Positions 49,501-60,383 of a stretch of DNA of 64,000 bases are shown here, piece by piece. The notes under the pieces are model-generated. The model made no database searches, was not told the DNA's origin, and saw nothing but the letters and a program-made list of their open reading frames with translations. The stretch covers positions 31,548,866-31,612,865 of the forward strand of contig NC_092685.1 in assembly GCF_964275005.1 (NCBI RefSeq), given 5' to 3'. Both the position numbers and the translations under genes were made by a program. The number at the start of each line of letters is the position of its first letter. Positions within the stretch are counted from its first letter, which is position 1. This DNA comes from Diadema setosum (taxonomy: Eukaryota; Echinodermata; Echinoidea; Diadematoida; Diadematidae).

Positions 49501-52500
49501 ATGATTTTGAATATGAATTTCAAGCGTTAAACTTACCATGATGAAGGAATGAAAGTCTCACTCTCATCTAAATGTGGTGAAAGAAAGATCCTCTGGGGGT
49601 ATGGCCGGGCCTCTGGCTATAGTATATGAGCGCCTGGGTACGGTACCGGGCGCGGGTTTCTGGTGTGGCGGCCTGCTGTGCGGCCGTACAATGTACGTAC
49701 GTACACAGCTGTACGTACGTATTCTCTCACAGTCAGTGTATTGTACGTAAAGCGATGTAAAGCACACGTCATAGCCATACATGTACTGTAATTTGCCAAA
49801 AGTACAAGCTACGTTCACGTAACTATAGGTAGAAACCAATCGTAATCCAATAGCTCGTCTTCGCGCGCGAACCAAAAACGATTATTATTGGTTAAACTTT
49901 ACACCCGCGCGGGAAAATCTCGAAACTTTGGGCTTGGGCATATCGATATTCGGAATATCAGAGAATTTAGAGATATATTTATTTTTGTACATTCCATTTT
50001 GGGGGTTTAGCGTGAGATTTCGTTTATCAGAGTGAGACAGTCAAAATTGGTTGAATTGCGTGAGTCTCACTCTGATTGCGTGAGAGTTGGCAGCACTGGG
50101 GATACCATAATGACTCATTGTATTTAAGGTGTGGTCACCATTTGACTTGTAATTTCCACAAAATTGGTACCTTCTACTGCTTGATGTGTTCTTAGCTCTG
50201 AAACCATTCAAATGCTATCCACTACAGTGCACTGGTTTGTTCAAGTATTTCTCAATACCTTTCTAATAGGTTTTTGTTTTGGCAAATCATGTTATTATTT
50301 GGTTGCTTGGAAACTGTAGGTGAATGGGAAAACAATTTGAAAAGTTTAAATGTACTAATAATGACATGTATACATTCATTCATCACAACTGAACAGTTTA
50401 ACCAACCAATTTGACTGATACCATGTCCATGTAGGTAAGAAATGGCAGAATTGACTAAAAGGTCAACAGGTGTCAGCAGCAGCAGATTAATCTTAATGAT
50501 GGTTACAGAACTGATACATTGATGTGCTTTTTACTGAAAGCGGCACAACTAGACCAGACATGTACATACCTCATTAAAAAGATGGTGACTGTCCCCTCAG
50601 TGTGGGGTCTTATGTGTACTGTCAACACATCTATTTATGAGATTGTAACAACTGCATTGATTTTAGCCTTAAAGAAGGCATTTAAAGCGCAATCCTGCAC
50701 CTACACGTACATGTACAATGTATGTAGAAGTAGCCATCAAAAGGAAGATGGATGATAGTGGTATCATTTGAGGAGATTTAGTGCACATGCCTGAGTTCAT
50801 AATGTGATGGTCAGGTTTCACCTGCCTCGTACCCTCAAAAGCTATTTAGCGCGGTGCCTAAATGTGAGGACAGCATGGCCATCTCGAGTCGCCAATTTGT
50901 GCCTCTTGGCTTCGATTGGCAGTAATGTACACAGAGCGCCCGGGCTCCTGGGTATCCCGATACCGGCAGCTGAGTGATGCGGTCCTTTTTGGGAGATTGG
51001 ATGACTCTGGCAGGGTTAACCTTTCCTATGACCTTGGCCATTGTTGAGTGGCAGAACGTCAGATGCTCTTGTTATTCTTTAAAGGTGCGCATGTTACCAG
51101 GAGATGATAGAGTGACTCACTCTTTCCTAATTATCCGGTGGTTGTAAACCAAACTTTTCTCAAAATTGTGGGAGTGCAAATAATGAAAATAATGAGATAA
51201 ATGTTGTATAATGATGACACTTGAAGGACTGGAGGTGCTGTACAGTGTAGTTTGCGTGGTGGAATGAATGTACAAAAGGTGTAGAGTTTACAGTTCACCA
51301 TGTGTCACTGTATACATTGTACTGTAGACCTGAAAAGGTCTGGGTGGAGTAAAGGAGATTGTTTGTATCACTGCAAGACATTGCAAGCAGCGATTTTGAC
51401 CACATTCTCAAAGACTACTCTATGCATTGATTGGGCCTGTTGAAATTATGAAGACAGTTCAGGTTTAACACCTTCATTTCTGTAATTCAATAGTAAAAAC
51501 ATCTTGGTGAGGTTGGGTAAGGAAAAAAACAGAGATGTCTGCATGATACATAAAGATAGGGAGTCATTTGCAGTCACACCAATCAGTCATAAGAAGACAA
51601 ATTACATACATGTACATTTACACCTCTTTGATCAGCAAATATTGAACTGATCAGAGAACAAATTAAATGTTGTTTTTCCTGTAATCCCCGATGTTTGAAA
51701 TACAATCATATTCCACAAAGTACACATACTTGTATGTAAACTGTGCTTTAATATTTACAGTACGTAGCAGGTACACTTATATATTTACAACATATAATGT
51801 AGGTACATTACATGTATTGTACCATGTATGTAAGTGATCAAATATTTTCACAGCTCATTTGGGCAAAGATGTATTAAAAAATAATTGCATAAAGAAACAA
51901 TTTAAGGGAAGCTTTTTACACCTACAAAATCAATGAACCATGATTTCATTAATTATTTTAGTCTATTATTTTGATTTAATGGACAGATCATTCTGGTCAT
52001 CTGGTCTATGCAAGTTCATTCTCTGTTTGAACAGGATTGATGAATGCCATAAATTGTTGTAAAGCTAAATGATTACAGTGTATGTCATTCTGAAGATGAG
52101 TGAAGTGCCCCTAAGGGACTGAGAAAAAAGAAAGGTCATTCGCACCAATGTGCCCATGAGATAACTCCGAACTGGCTTTTTTACCCTTAATGTGCTAATC
52201 CCACAAACTGTTCTAATACATACAAGACTATACCTGACAGTATGATTTCAAATTCATATACGCTGGCTAACACTGTCCAATTGTAGTCGTGTTGGATTTC
52301 ATAATGACACCTGTGATGTCATGCGATACCTGTATTGTGTGTTAATTTCACCATCCTGCGCAGGCTTGTATGTTTCATATTTCGTATTCCTAATTTTTAG
52401 GGAGAAAAAACCCCCCATAAATATCAACCCTATTCGCTGCTTTGTGTTTGTGCTTGAGCACTGCTTAAAGCGGTTGCTGATTTTAAATACCCTGGAATTC

Positions 52501-55500
52501 TAAGGTTACAGAAAGGTGTTGAATTTCATCGCAGTCTCTCAGTCTCATAATAACCTACACTATACTGAATGTGAGTGCCGCATACCGATACTTACAGTAC
52601 TTGTACAGAACGTTCTCAGCATGCAATTCTGTGAAGGAGTAGAAAATGCACCGGCTAAATGTACTTGGTGTACCAGCAAGTGTGGTATCATATTCAGTTG
52701 TATAATCACTTGTTGCCTAGCTTGTTGGACACCTACAATGTACTCTGTAGTTGCCAATATTGTATGTCTCTAGAAAAAGAATTCAGCCTTGTTTGTTATT
52801 CATGCATGATGTATCATGGCCAGTGGGATGTATCATGATACAAGCTCTTCATTAATAAAATGACACTTTGGGATATCTTCCTTTCTGTGCACTCTTCTGC
52901 TATCCTCATTGTCTACGATACGACGTTCCATCGTAGTGGAGGGTACTACACATTGTAATCTGCAAAGTAAAGATATTGAAGTCAATGTCATCCTGATGAC
53001 CAAAAACAAACAAACAAGCAAGCAAGCAAACAAACAAACAAACAAACAAACAATCAAAATTAAACACATTGCAAAAGTTTTGTGAAAAACAAGAAATTGT
53101 TGATAGTTTCTTTGTTTGTGTGCATCAAGCGATACTGTGTCTGTTGGTTTATACAGATACAGAGTCAGGCCTGTTTATGTATGTGTGTGTGTCTGTGATG
53201 TCACTGGTGTACTGCTTGTAGTTGTTCACATGATTTTAAATATACTTTTTGTTGCTGAGTAAGAACAGACAGACCTTGGACACTGTGTAAAGGAGTTCAA
53301 TGATATCGTTTGGAGACCGGAGTTGTGAAATTCCTTTTAGAAATATGCAAGTGCTGACATTTCTCATTTTTCAGAGCTGATAACTATGATGCACCAACCA
53401 ATATTTTTACTTGCCTACAGTACATGTGTATTGATGCAGCAATCAGTGTTTGCTGACATTTAAATGACCCATAAGTGTAACTGTCTATGTGTATTAAATT
53501 CATCCACATAATGCTTCCCTGTGACAGAAGTTATTGCATATGATTTGTATGAACAGTTTTGTAACCAACTGAATGTCAGTCTTTTATACGTATGTACTTG
53601 ATTCTTCCCTTTATGCACCGGCTGTAGAGATCCTATGTTCTAAATATTGTATGCTACTGTGGATATTGAAATGACAAAATAACAATTTCAGATAAAGATA
53701 CAAATGTACTATGTACATTGTACATGTCATTGATTTTGCCAACCATGCATATATTACAATATTCCATATTCCACACAGCATTTGCTGGCAGGGAATCAAT
53801 ATTGATATGACGATGACGATGCTGGAGTTTCATTATCTCCCAATGTGGCTGTTTGCAGGAGTGCCTTGTGTCAACAAATCAAGCTAGTTGCGGGAGACGG
53901 TGAAAATAGGATGTTTTTTAGTTCAGGTTGGGAGAGGAAGTCTTCCCTTTGCGTGTGTCTTTGAGCTCTTTCAGACTGACAAAGGAACTGGTTTGTGTCT
54001 GAGTTTGAAACATGTTTTGTGGCACTCAATTTACTCCTTAGATGCAAGTCTGAAAGCAAACTTCATCACGTTCAAATTGAGTTTGGTCAGACACGCTCAG
54101 AAACCATTTTCCTATTTCCTTGAATTTTGCACAACTCTGCGTTCTAGTTGATAATCTGAATGGATTAAACCTTACAAATTTGAGGTGCTGAGACTTTGCT
54201 TGGTCATTATTCATTTCCTCTATTACATGGTATGCTGTTTTGGATCAGGATGTTTACACTCCAATGAAGTGTGGACAATGTGTGTGTGTGTGCGTGTACA
54301 AGGAGCTTTAGGGTTTTTGACAAGGCTGTCGTAATTGCTCTACGTGTACTTGCCGTTAGCAGTTTGAGGTACAGTGCACTCCAGTTATGACGAACACAGT
54401 TACAACGAAATTCCGGTTACAACGAAGTAAAAATTCAGACCCCAACAGAATGTGCTCCATGTTTTTTATTGTTTATTTGTTCATGGATATTGAACGAAAT
54501 TTTGATATGACGAAAGAAAACCACCGGTCCCAAGGACTTCGTTAAAACGGGAGTCCACTGTACCTACAGTATGGTAGTTACGCGACTCATTTCAGAGTGT
54601 GAACATGCTGTAACTCTGAAAGTGATGAGGAAGACACAGTGTATTCCCGAATTTTAATTACAAACGAGAAAGTTGTGCAATCTGAAAGGGGACGGTGTCT
54701 GCTGTTCATTGCGGGACTAATTACGAGGCTGACTGGAGAGCCCAAATGGACAGTAGTAGACCTTGAGAGAGACTTGTGTTGTGCAGCTTCATGCAGCTGC
54801 CAGCTTATCACAATTTTTGTACAGCCTAGTGAATTTCTGACTACTGTATATCCCTTATGTAGGGTACATGGTGTACAGCTTTTCAAATGTTTGCCCCCTC
54901 CCCCCACTGTATTTGTTGTTCCAATGCTTATTGTATGCTATACACACTGTAGACTATTTCCTACAGGAATACTCACCAGTACAGTAGCTGCTGTTATGCT
55001 TTATTTAGGACCATCTTTTTTTTTTCCTCACATTTATCAGAAGAATGACTGTTGTAACAATGTTATTAAATTAAACAGTGATTATAAATTCAAAGGAAAA
55101 ATTTATTTAAGTAATATTTTAAAGTAAAAACAAACAAAAACAAAACAAAACATTCTAAAACATACTTTTATATTTGTGTGATGTGTAACAACACGACAAC
55201 TCCAGACATGAGGGTAACTCCAGGACAAATATTCAATCAAAGTGATTTTGGGGGCATATCTGAGCTGAGAGGATGTGATTCATGCCTGAACTGTGCTCAC
55301 ACAATTGATTCTTGATAGGGGAAATTTAATTACTACCCTTTTTTGAAAGGGATTATCAGAGACTGATAGTGCGAGGCTACATCATATGAGCCATCTATAC
55401 ATGTATGTTGGATTGGCAGCAGACATTCAAAGTACGTACAGTGTAGTGACATTGAATGTAACAGGAGTCAGACCGTGTTGACATGCAGCCCTCTCCTGCA

Positions 55501-56359
55501 CAACTCACATTCCGTGACTCATACTCTTTATTGCTGTTGCCATCATATCTAGATTACCGACATATACTGCCATTAATGTACTTTGATATGCTTGTCACGT
55601 ACAGTTATGGTTAAACTAACAGATCACGTTTGCAATAACTGTTGCTACTGTCATGGTTCTGTTTTCATATTTCTTGCACAGTCTCAAAATACAGAAGAAA
55701 ACAAATTGCCCCCACTCATCAAAACAAAATCATTTATCAGCAATGACAGTTGTAGTTTGCGCATGATATTACATCTGGAGTTCTAAATCGAGATCACCAG
55801 TGCAAGTATAGAAACTTCCAAATTTTAAAGCATTATACTAAATTCTTTTTAAACTTTGATATGAAGGAGGAAGAAGACTTGCAAATAATCTTGGTAGTGG
55901 GTCTTTTTTTTTTTTTTTTTTTTACTTTGTACTGACAGCTATATTTTCAAAGCAATTACAGAATGCTGGCCGAAATCACTTATAGAGAAATGCTCAGATT
56001 ATTTTTTTTTCTCCTGTGATAGTAATAGGTCCTACATACATGTAGTTGTGTTATTGCATAAGCTTCTGGTGATTATTCAAGTAATTTGACATTATCAAAG
56101 TATATCTATCTGCTTATTTGTGAATTTATAAATTTGTGTTTGCTTTGTAAATTTGCTGGATACGGTACCTGTTTACTTTCTCAACTTGTTTATGATAGAC
56201 ATCCTTGAATGTTGCCAAACTAATATCTGTGGTTTCCTTCCTCTGTGCAGAGATGCCAGGCCGTCTTCCTTGCGGGTCAACGGAGAGGTCAATGGTGAAA
56301 TCAATCTTCGCATCCAGAACCTGGATTCCCTGATGAAGAGGATCAAGTCCTTCTATCTG
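37471..56359 (+). CDS. CCDC88: CCDC88 (Girdin/Daple family), 5' part: three coding exons
   Basis: Large HOOK-domain, coiled-coil protein that links microtubule/actin functions with G-protein and Wnt/Akt signalling in vertebrates. Exons 37471-37524, 38342-38424 and 56251-56359 join in phase into 82 residues. These read MSTIAALEEFMSHPLVVW, then VQTFKDGDPLDYMELVDGVL, then RVNGEVNGEINLRIQNLDSL and MKRIKSFYL. They follow vertebrate CCDC88A (LLEQFMTSPLVTWVKTF, DEYVALVDGVFLNQ, RVNKKVNNDASLRMHNLS, IKFYYQ) step by step. The remaining gene lies right of the window. Intron 2 is 17.8 kb and hosts an antisense hAT transposon. Confidence 0.9.
37633..38059. mobile_element. MITE family 'AAAGGTA', copy 2 (inverted)
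   Basis: The reverse complement matches 6261-6625 over most of its length, including cccagcttttaatagtgctt and gagaaaaatagtgatat. Ends ctttaaaggtac and gcctttaag. In CCDC88 intron 1. Confidence 0.68.
38342..38424 (+). CDS. CCDC88: CCDC88 exon 2
   Basis: Residues 19-45 plus two bases: VQTFKDGDPLDYMELVDGVL then LNDAMAQ. Acceptor aaacag, donor CAAAT|gtgagt. The V-x-TF and ELVDGVxLN motifs are diagnostic for the HOOK calponin-like fold. Confidence 0.9.
39469..39930. mobile_element. MITE-like element with a duplicated left end
   Basis: ataagccagttcacaacaac occurs twice in tandem (39469 and 39502, unit about 33 bases). Its inverse, ctgtgaactggcttat, closes the element at 39915-39929. Inverse pairs of ggtcattgcagacc-like sequence lie just inside each end. 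Between 38425 and 42385 nothing else is recognisable: it is plain intron sequence. Confidence 0.5.
43366..49539 (-). CDS. hAT transposase with BED-type zinc finger, ten exons, intact
   Basis: Exons: the last bases of exon 1 (ATG at 49539-49537), 48415-48002, 47531-47279, 46888-46560, 46298-46214, 46059-45925, 45612-45455, 45132-45024, 44771-44528, 43825-43366. Coding total is 2190 bases, 729 residues, all junctions in phase. A C-x2-C...H-x5-H BED-like finger lies at residues 82-108. The first catalytic-type Asp is in LSTDGSND (Asp218), the second in LSLDNASVNMG (Asp287), then the hAT CPAH motif at 315-318. The C-terminal dimerisation block NADAERVFSSIGLNKTETRN begins near 664. Intron 2 has a GC donor (AAG|gcaagt). 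Exon 2 alone also begins with ATG, so the exon 1 Met is not essential. It could be an active transposase or a domesticated ZBED-like gene; the flanking TIRs and target duplication favour the transposon. Confidence 0.87.
44087..44239. repeat. Fold-back element in the last transposase intron
   Basis: The left arm aataatcac...ggtgatgggcaaacttatca and its inverted match at the right (gatagtttgtctcatcacc ... ggtgattatt) form an imperfect hairpin. The centre has gaggcgagctgg and gaagcgaagctg. It lies inside hAT intron 9 (43826-44527). Confidence 0.6.
50106..54369. other. CCDC88 intron 2, unremarkable part
   Basis: AT-rich intron sequence with no exon or family resemblance on either strand. The only clear structure is the (CAAA/CAAG)n run at 53001-53052. 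Confidence 0.6.
53001..53052. repeat. (CAAA/CAAG)n microsatellite
   Basis: About 12 units of caaa with a central block of caag units. Confidence 0.9.
54370..54562. mobile_element. Tc1/mariner-pogo (Tigger-like) MITE, copy 2
   Basis: Ends cagtgcactccagttatgac and acgggagtccactg, flanked by TA. It shares ttccggttacaacgaagta and ggtcccaaggactt with copy 1 at 5616-5803. Confidence 0.77.
56251..56359 (+). CDS. CCDC88: CCDC88 exon 3
   Basis: Residues 46-82: (I)DARPSSLRVNGEVNGEINL then RIQNLDSLMKRIKSFYL. Acceptor ctctgtgcag, donor CTG|gtaggt, phase 0 out. Confidence 0.92.
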
Positions 56360-56419
56360 GTAGGTTTGCCAATTATATCCATATAAATAAAATTGCATAA
56401 GATTTAGGATGTACAGTGG

Positions 56420-56630
56420 TAACTGTAAAACCAGAAACATTCGCGGCATTAAATTTTCATGAATTGGAGCTGACAGCCTCTTTCGTGGCATGATTTTTCA
56501 CTAATTAGTGACTGGAATGCAATTCATTGTGTAGACAGAAACCTTCACATGCATTTTACTTTCATTCATCTTGGCTCCTCGTGAGATTCGTGAATGTCTC
56601 ATGCACACAAAAATTTCTGGTTTTACAGTA
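56420..56630. mobile_element. MITE 'taactgtaaaaccagaa', copy 2
   Basis: The left end taactgtaaaaccagaaaca and right end tttctggttttacagta are inverted repeats. Related to 24756-24965 over its whole length. It begins 61 bases after CCDC88 exon 3. Confidence 0.72.
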
Positions 56631-57423
56631 AATCTGCCAACTGTTCCTATTTGATTGGAACATTACTAGGCTTCATGTAAACTTAATGTTTAGGCCCTAT
56701 TCTCTTGAAAATGTTCAAAGTGAAGAATGGGAGATTGATCAAAATCTCTGATTTTGCAGCTTTACTCCCATTTACTCTTGATGTCCTCAGCTTCAGGGTA
56801 AAGTGATAACGTACAATACTGTTACATACGGTGTGTGCTGTAAGAGGAACTGATAGAGGAGTCTTGTCAATAGAACCCCACCATATTGTTAGAATTTACT
56901 GAAGGTCTACCAGAGGTTAACTCAATATGGGAGTGAAAGTTCTGTGGTTTTCTGAGGAAATCAGGAATCCGGAGGTTTGTCTCATTCTTGGTAAAATGGA
57001 GAGACATTCCAGGTGATATCGGGCCGGTGTGTGTAATTTTTGAAACAGCAGGAGCTCACACATGTCTTCCAGTCGGCCACCCCAGGGCATCCGCCTGCTC
57101 ACTCGTTTCCTCCACAATAGACTGAGGCATAACGGAAGAGTGAGTGTGTTGAGGAAAGCCCAACCTTCGATCCCATCTACAAGTAGGTGACCCCTGGCTC
57201 CACCGGTTTAGTCATCAGACCCTGGGATCTTTAGGGCCAGTGGGAGATTAACCTTATTATAGTAGGGTCATGAGGGTCAAAGGGTCAAGGGCGTCCTGTT
57301 CCTGTCTGCAACCCTATAGTCTGGCTACACACTTGATAATAAATCCTTCATCCAGAATCTGATAACATATAGTCCTCAGGTGATCCCTGTCAGTATATCA
57401 ATCTATATCCTCTTCACTTTGAT

Positions 57424-57650
57424 ATGATGATGATGATGATGATGAAACAGCATTTGTATGGCGCCATTTATCTGTTAGAAACATTCAAAGGCGCCCAGCT
57501 CCTAAAAAGTGTCACACATCATTCACAATGATGCCGGAAAAGATGAGTCTTCAGTGCAGACTTGAATGTATTGAGGCTGCTGCAATTCCGAAGCTGAACT
57601 GGTAGCGAGTTCCACAGACGTGGTGCAACAGAAGAGAAGATGGAATTTGT
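57424..57650. repeat. Degenerate interspersed repeat with a (GAT)n start
   Basis: A short gatgatgat run leads into 'catttgtatggcgccattta', 'gatgagtcttcagtgcagac' and 'gttccacagacgtgg'. This order of phrases recalls a dispersed repeat of other invertebrate genomes, but I cannot name it. The following 57700-57780 has three near-copies of atgctgatatcatct. Confidence 0.35.
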
Positions 57651-57944
57651 GTGCGCGCCATATGAGGCGACCCGATTTTTTGCTCCTTCAAAGTGTCACA
57701 TTTTTTCACATTCTTGCTGGGAAATTTGGTATCATCTATGCTGATATCATCTATGCTGGTATCATCTATGAGATATGCTGATATTTGCAAGTTATCAAAA
57801 TGACAGTGCACCAGGTACATGTATTCATACTTCCTTTACATAGAAATGGCTTGATTACAGTATTTGTAGCAGTGCTATCCTAGTGACCTCTTTCATTATA
57901 AAGAATGAACATTTGCTGCTTTGGGAGATTAGGTGTGGAGTTTC

Positions 57945-58500
57945 ATGTTCCATTGTTCAGTTGAAATTTTAACCTGTTTGCCCATCCCTCTTTTTGTTTT
58001 CTCTACTACATGTAGGATGTTATTGGGGTGAAGGGTCAGGATTTAGGTATGTGGACATGCAGCCTGCACATGCTGAGTCATGGGAGTTCTAAAACATTCT
58101 TAGCCTGGCCTACAGAAAAAGAAAGCACAGAGGGGAAGTGGGGTACATGTAGAAAGATATCCCAATTGAATGTTCTCTCGTTCAGTTAATGTGGCATGAA
58201 ATGAATCATCCTGCACCTGCCTGATTTTTCCTCGTTCTCTTTCCCTCTCTCCTACCTATAAAAAAGTTTTGGGGTCAGGGTTAGGTACAAGTATGTAGGC
58301 ATGTACAAGCAGCACACATATCCCTAGTTCAAAAGTAGTATTATCCTGTGCTGCAGAAAGGAAGAGTGGGAGAATTGAGAATATGTGTGCCGGGTGTATT
58401 GGTTTCCCTTCTTGATCTCCATTGTTGCAGCAAGTGTGAATACCTGTAAAGTGTTGTATTTTTTGGTCATTATAATCTCAACAGACCCCCACCCCCTGCA
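57945..58500 (+). repeat. Degenerate tandem duplication, unit about 240 bases
   Basis: A block with 'gttcagtt', a T/C-rich run, 'ggggtcagg', 'ttaggtatgtaggcatg', a tctgcagaaagga-like A/G run and a gggtgtattg-type end seems present twice (near 57950-58170 and 58180-58400). Identity is low. No exon of CCDC88 is recognised in 56360-60270 apart from exon 3 upstream. Confidence 0.35.
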
Positions 58501-60274
58501 AAAATAAGAAAAGAGAGTCAATGCTATCTAAGTTTTGAATTGATTGTATGTTGTATTGGGTACTGGCACATACATGCATTGTCACCGTAGCCATGATATT
58601 TTGTAGTCTCCAACAAGAACCTTGAAAATAACATTACTTGGCTCTTTATAGATAGAAACAGATCTTGTGTAATTGTAACATTTAACGTTACAGAGAAAAT
58701 AGTTTCCAGGTAATAAGAGTTAATGTCATAAAGCAGAAGTGTACATATACAATGTAGGCCTTAATACAGTACAAGCTTGCACATGAATAGTGCATAGTGA
58801 CTGACCAGCCCTGAAAAACGAACAGATGTCCATACATTTAGGGCCTAGGCCTATACAGTTCGTGTGTTATCTTTGTATACAGGACCTGCAGAGTGGTACA
58901 TTGTGTATTACATTCCTTATCAGTTACGATTTCTTGGATACTGCATTAGGACTTTGTCCATATTACTCTTGGCGTAGCTGTGGGTGTAAACAAGCCATGC
59001 TCAGTCAATAATCAGCAGTCTAAACAATACATGTGTGCCATGCTTGTCAGATCCGGTATCCATTAGGCTTGATGAAGGATGGTTAATACGCAGGTCTCTA
59101 TTGACACTTCATATTACCTTAAGTCTCTCACAGGGTGGCTTTTTAAAGACTGCTCTCATTCAAGAGTCCAATGTGGGGGTAATAGAACCAGTTTGCACAA
59201 CTTATTGGACCGAGCCAGCCCTCACAAGAACTGGAGCAAATTGAGGCTAAATGGGCGGCAGGTCCAGATGCACAGGATACTGTGGAAGAAAACTGAGAGT
59301 TGTATTGAAACTATTGTAGCCCTCAAGAGGGTGACAAAGTGATACCAATCGTTTTGGAATGGCCATAAAATTGGATTTCCACAGTAAACATGCATGCTGT
59401 GTTGTAGCTTTCATCCTTCGAGGACCGACTATAGGGGTCTTGGACATTGTGTCATTTCATTGACTGTAGCATAAAAACGTCAGCTTTGTACATCAGTGAA
59501 TGCTCCAGTATTCGCCTCTCTCATTTGCATAAAACAAGAAATATTGTGCACTACAATCATTTACAGATCATGATTGTTACCTTATTCATCAGTGCTTGGA
59601 ATAGACTGAATGATTTACAAGCTGCCACTCATTATACTCAGTCAAGAAGTGCTAGTTCTTCTTTGTAAATGTGGGAAGTAATTTCATAGATCAGTATCAT
59701 CCTAAAAGGGACTTTCTTGCATCTTAAATGTGAATTTAACTGTAACCTTGAATACCAACATGATACAACATTCAAACATGTGAATAATGACACACATATA
59801 ACATACCAGTACATCTCAGTGTAATTACAGTGATTTCAAAATTCATGCTCGGGTGCATCATTCAATTTGTGGACTGTCAGTGATGTATCTACAAGCTGTT
59901 TAATACATCATACTGAGTACATGGCGAGAATCATTAGCTTGCGTAGAATGCTCTAAAACGTGGAGAATCTCCTAATGTATATTTCACTGCAGACAAGTCT
60001 GCTAACCCCGTGTGCGCAATCGCTGCCATTGCATGGATGCAGAATTGCGTTTGTGCGGTGATGGTTGAGCAGCACAGCAGATGACGAGGTATTGATTTGG
60101 AAACCGCAAATACCAGGTGAAGTCAGCAGATGTGTGCGTGGAAGTGTGAATCATAACAGGGGACAACACCCAATCCGATTGTGTGCAAAGTCATTGAGCA
60201 TGCCCAAGCACCAATGATTTAAGGATTATCAATGCCATATCAAAAAAAGTAGCTTACATACAAATTGTACATCT

Positions 60275-60383
60275 GGGCCCTGTTTTATCAAAAGACATAA
60301 TCTATTATAAATTTCCTTTCTACACAGGCTGTAATAGACTTATGATAGATATAATCAGTTCAACGCTTCATAAAACAGGGCCC
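60275..60383. mobile_element. Small MITE with exact TIR gggccctgttttat
   Basis: gggccctgttttat at the left is exactly inverted as ataaaacagggccc at the right. The 80-base interior has a second inverse pair (tctattataaa and atgatagata-like). In CCDC88 intron 3. Confidence 0.7.

Larger units (their letters stand above)
42386..50097 (-). mobile_element. hAT DNA transposon, about 7.7 kb, apparently complete
   Basis: The left end agggctgccaac and the inverted right end agtgctgccaac form short TIRs. The flanks tgggatac (42378-42385) and ggggatac (50098-50105) are an 8-bp target duplication with one mismatch, the size known for hAT. The left subterminal region has two 17-base near-copies (gagggagcggagcgacc at 42428 and 42451). 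The right one has attgcgtgag twice, 20 bases apart (50055, 50075). Inside, on the minus strand, is a ten-exon transposase with no stop. It lies antisense in CCDC88 intron 2. Apparent completeness suggests recent arrival or a maintained gene. Confidence 0.85.

Noticed and set aside
58015-58100. A possible CCDC88 exon 4 after 'ctacatgtag'
   Set aside because: The reading frame bears no resemblance to the family's next segment, and the region is part of a degenerate duplication.
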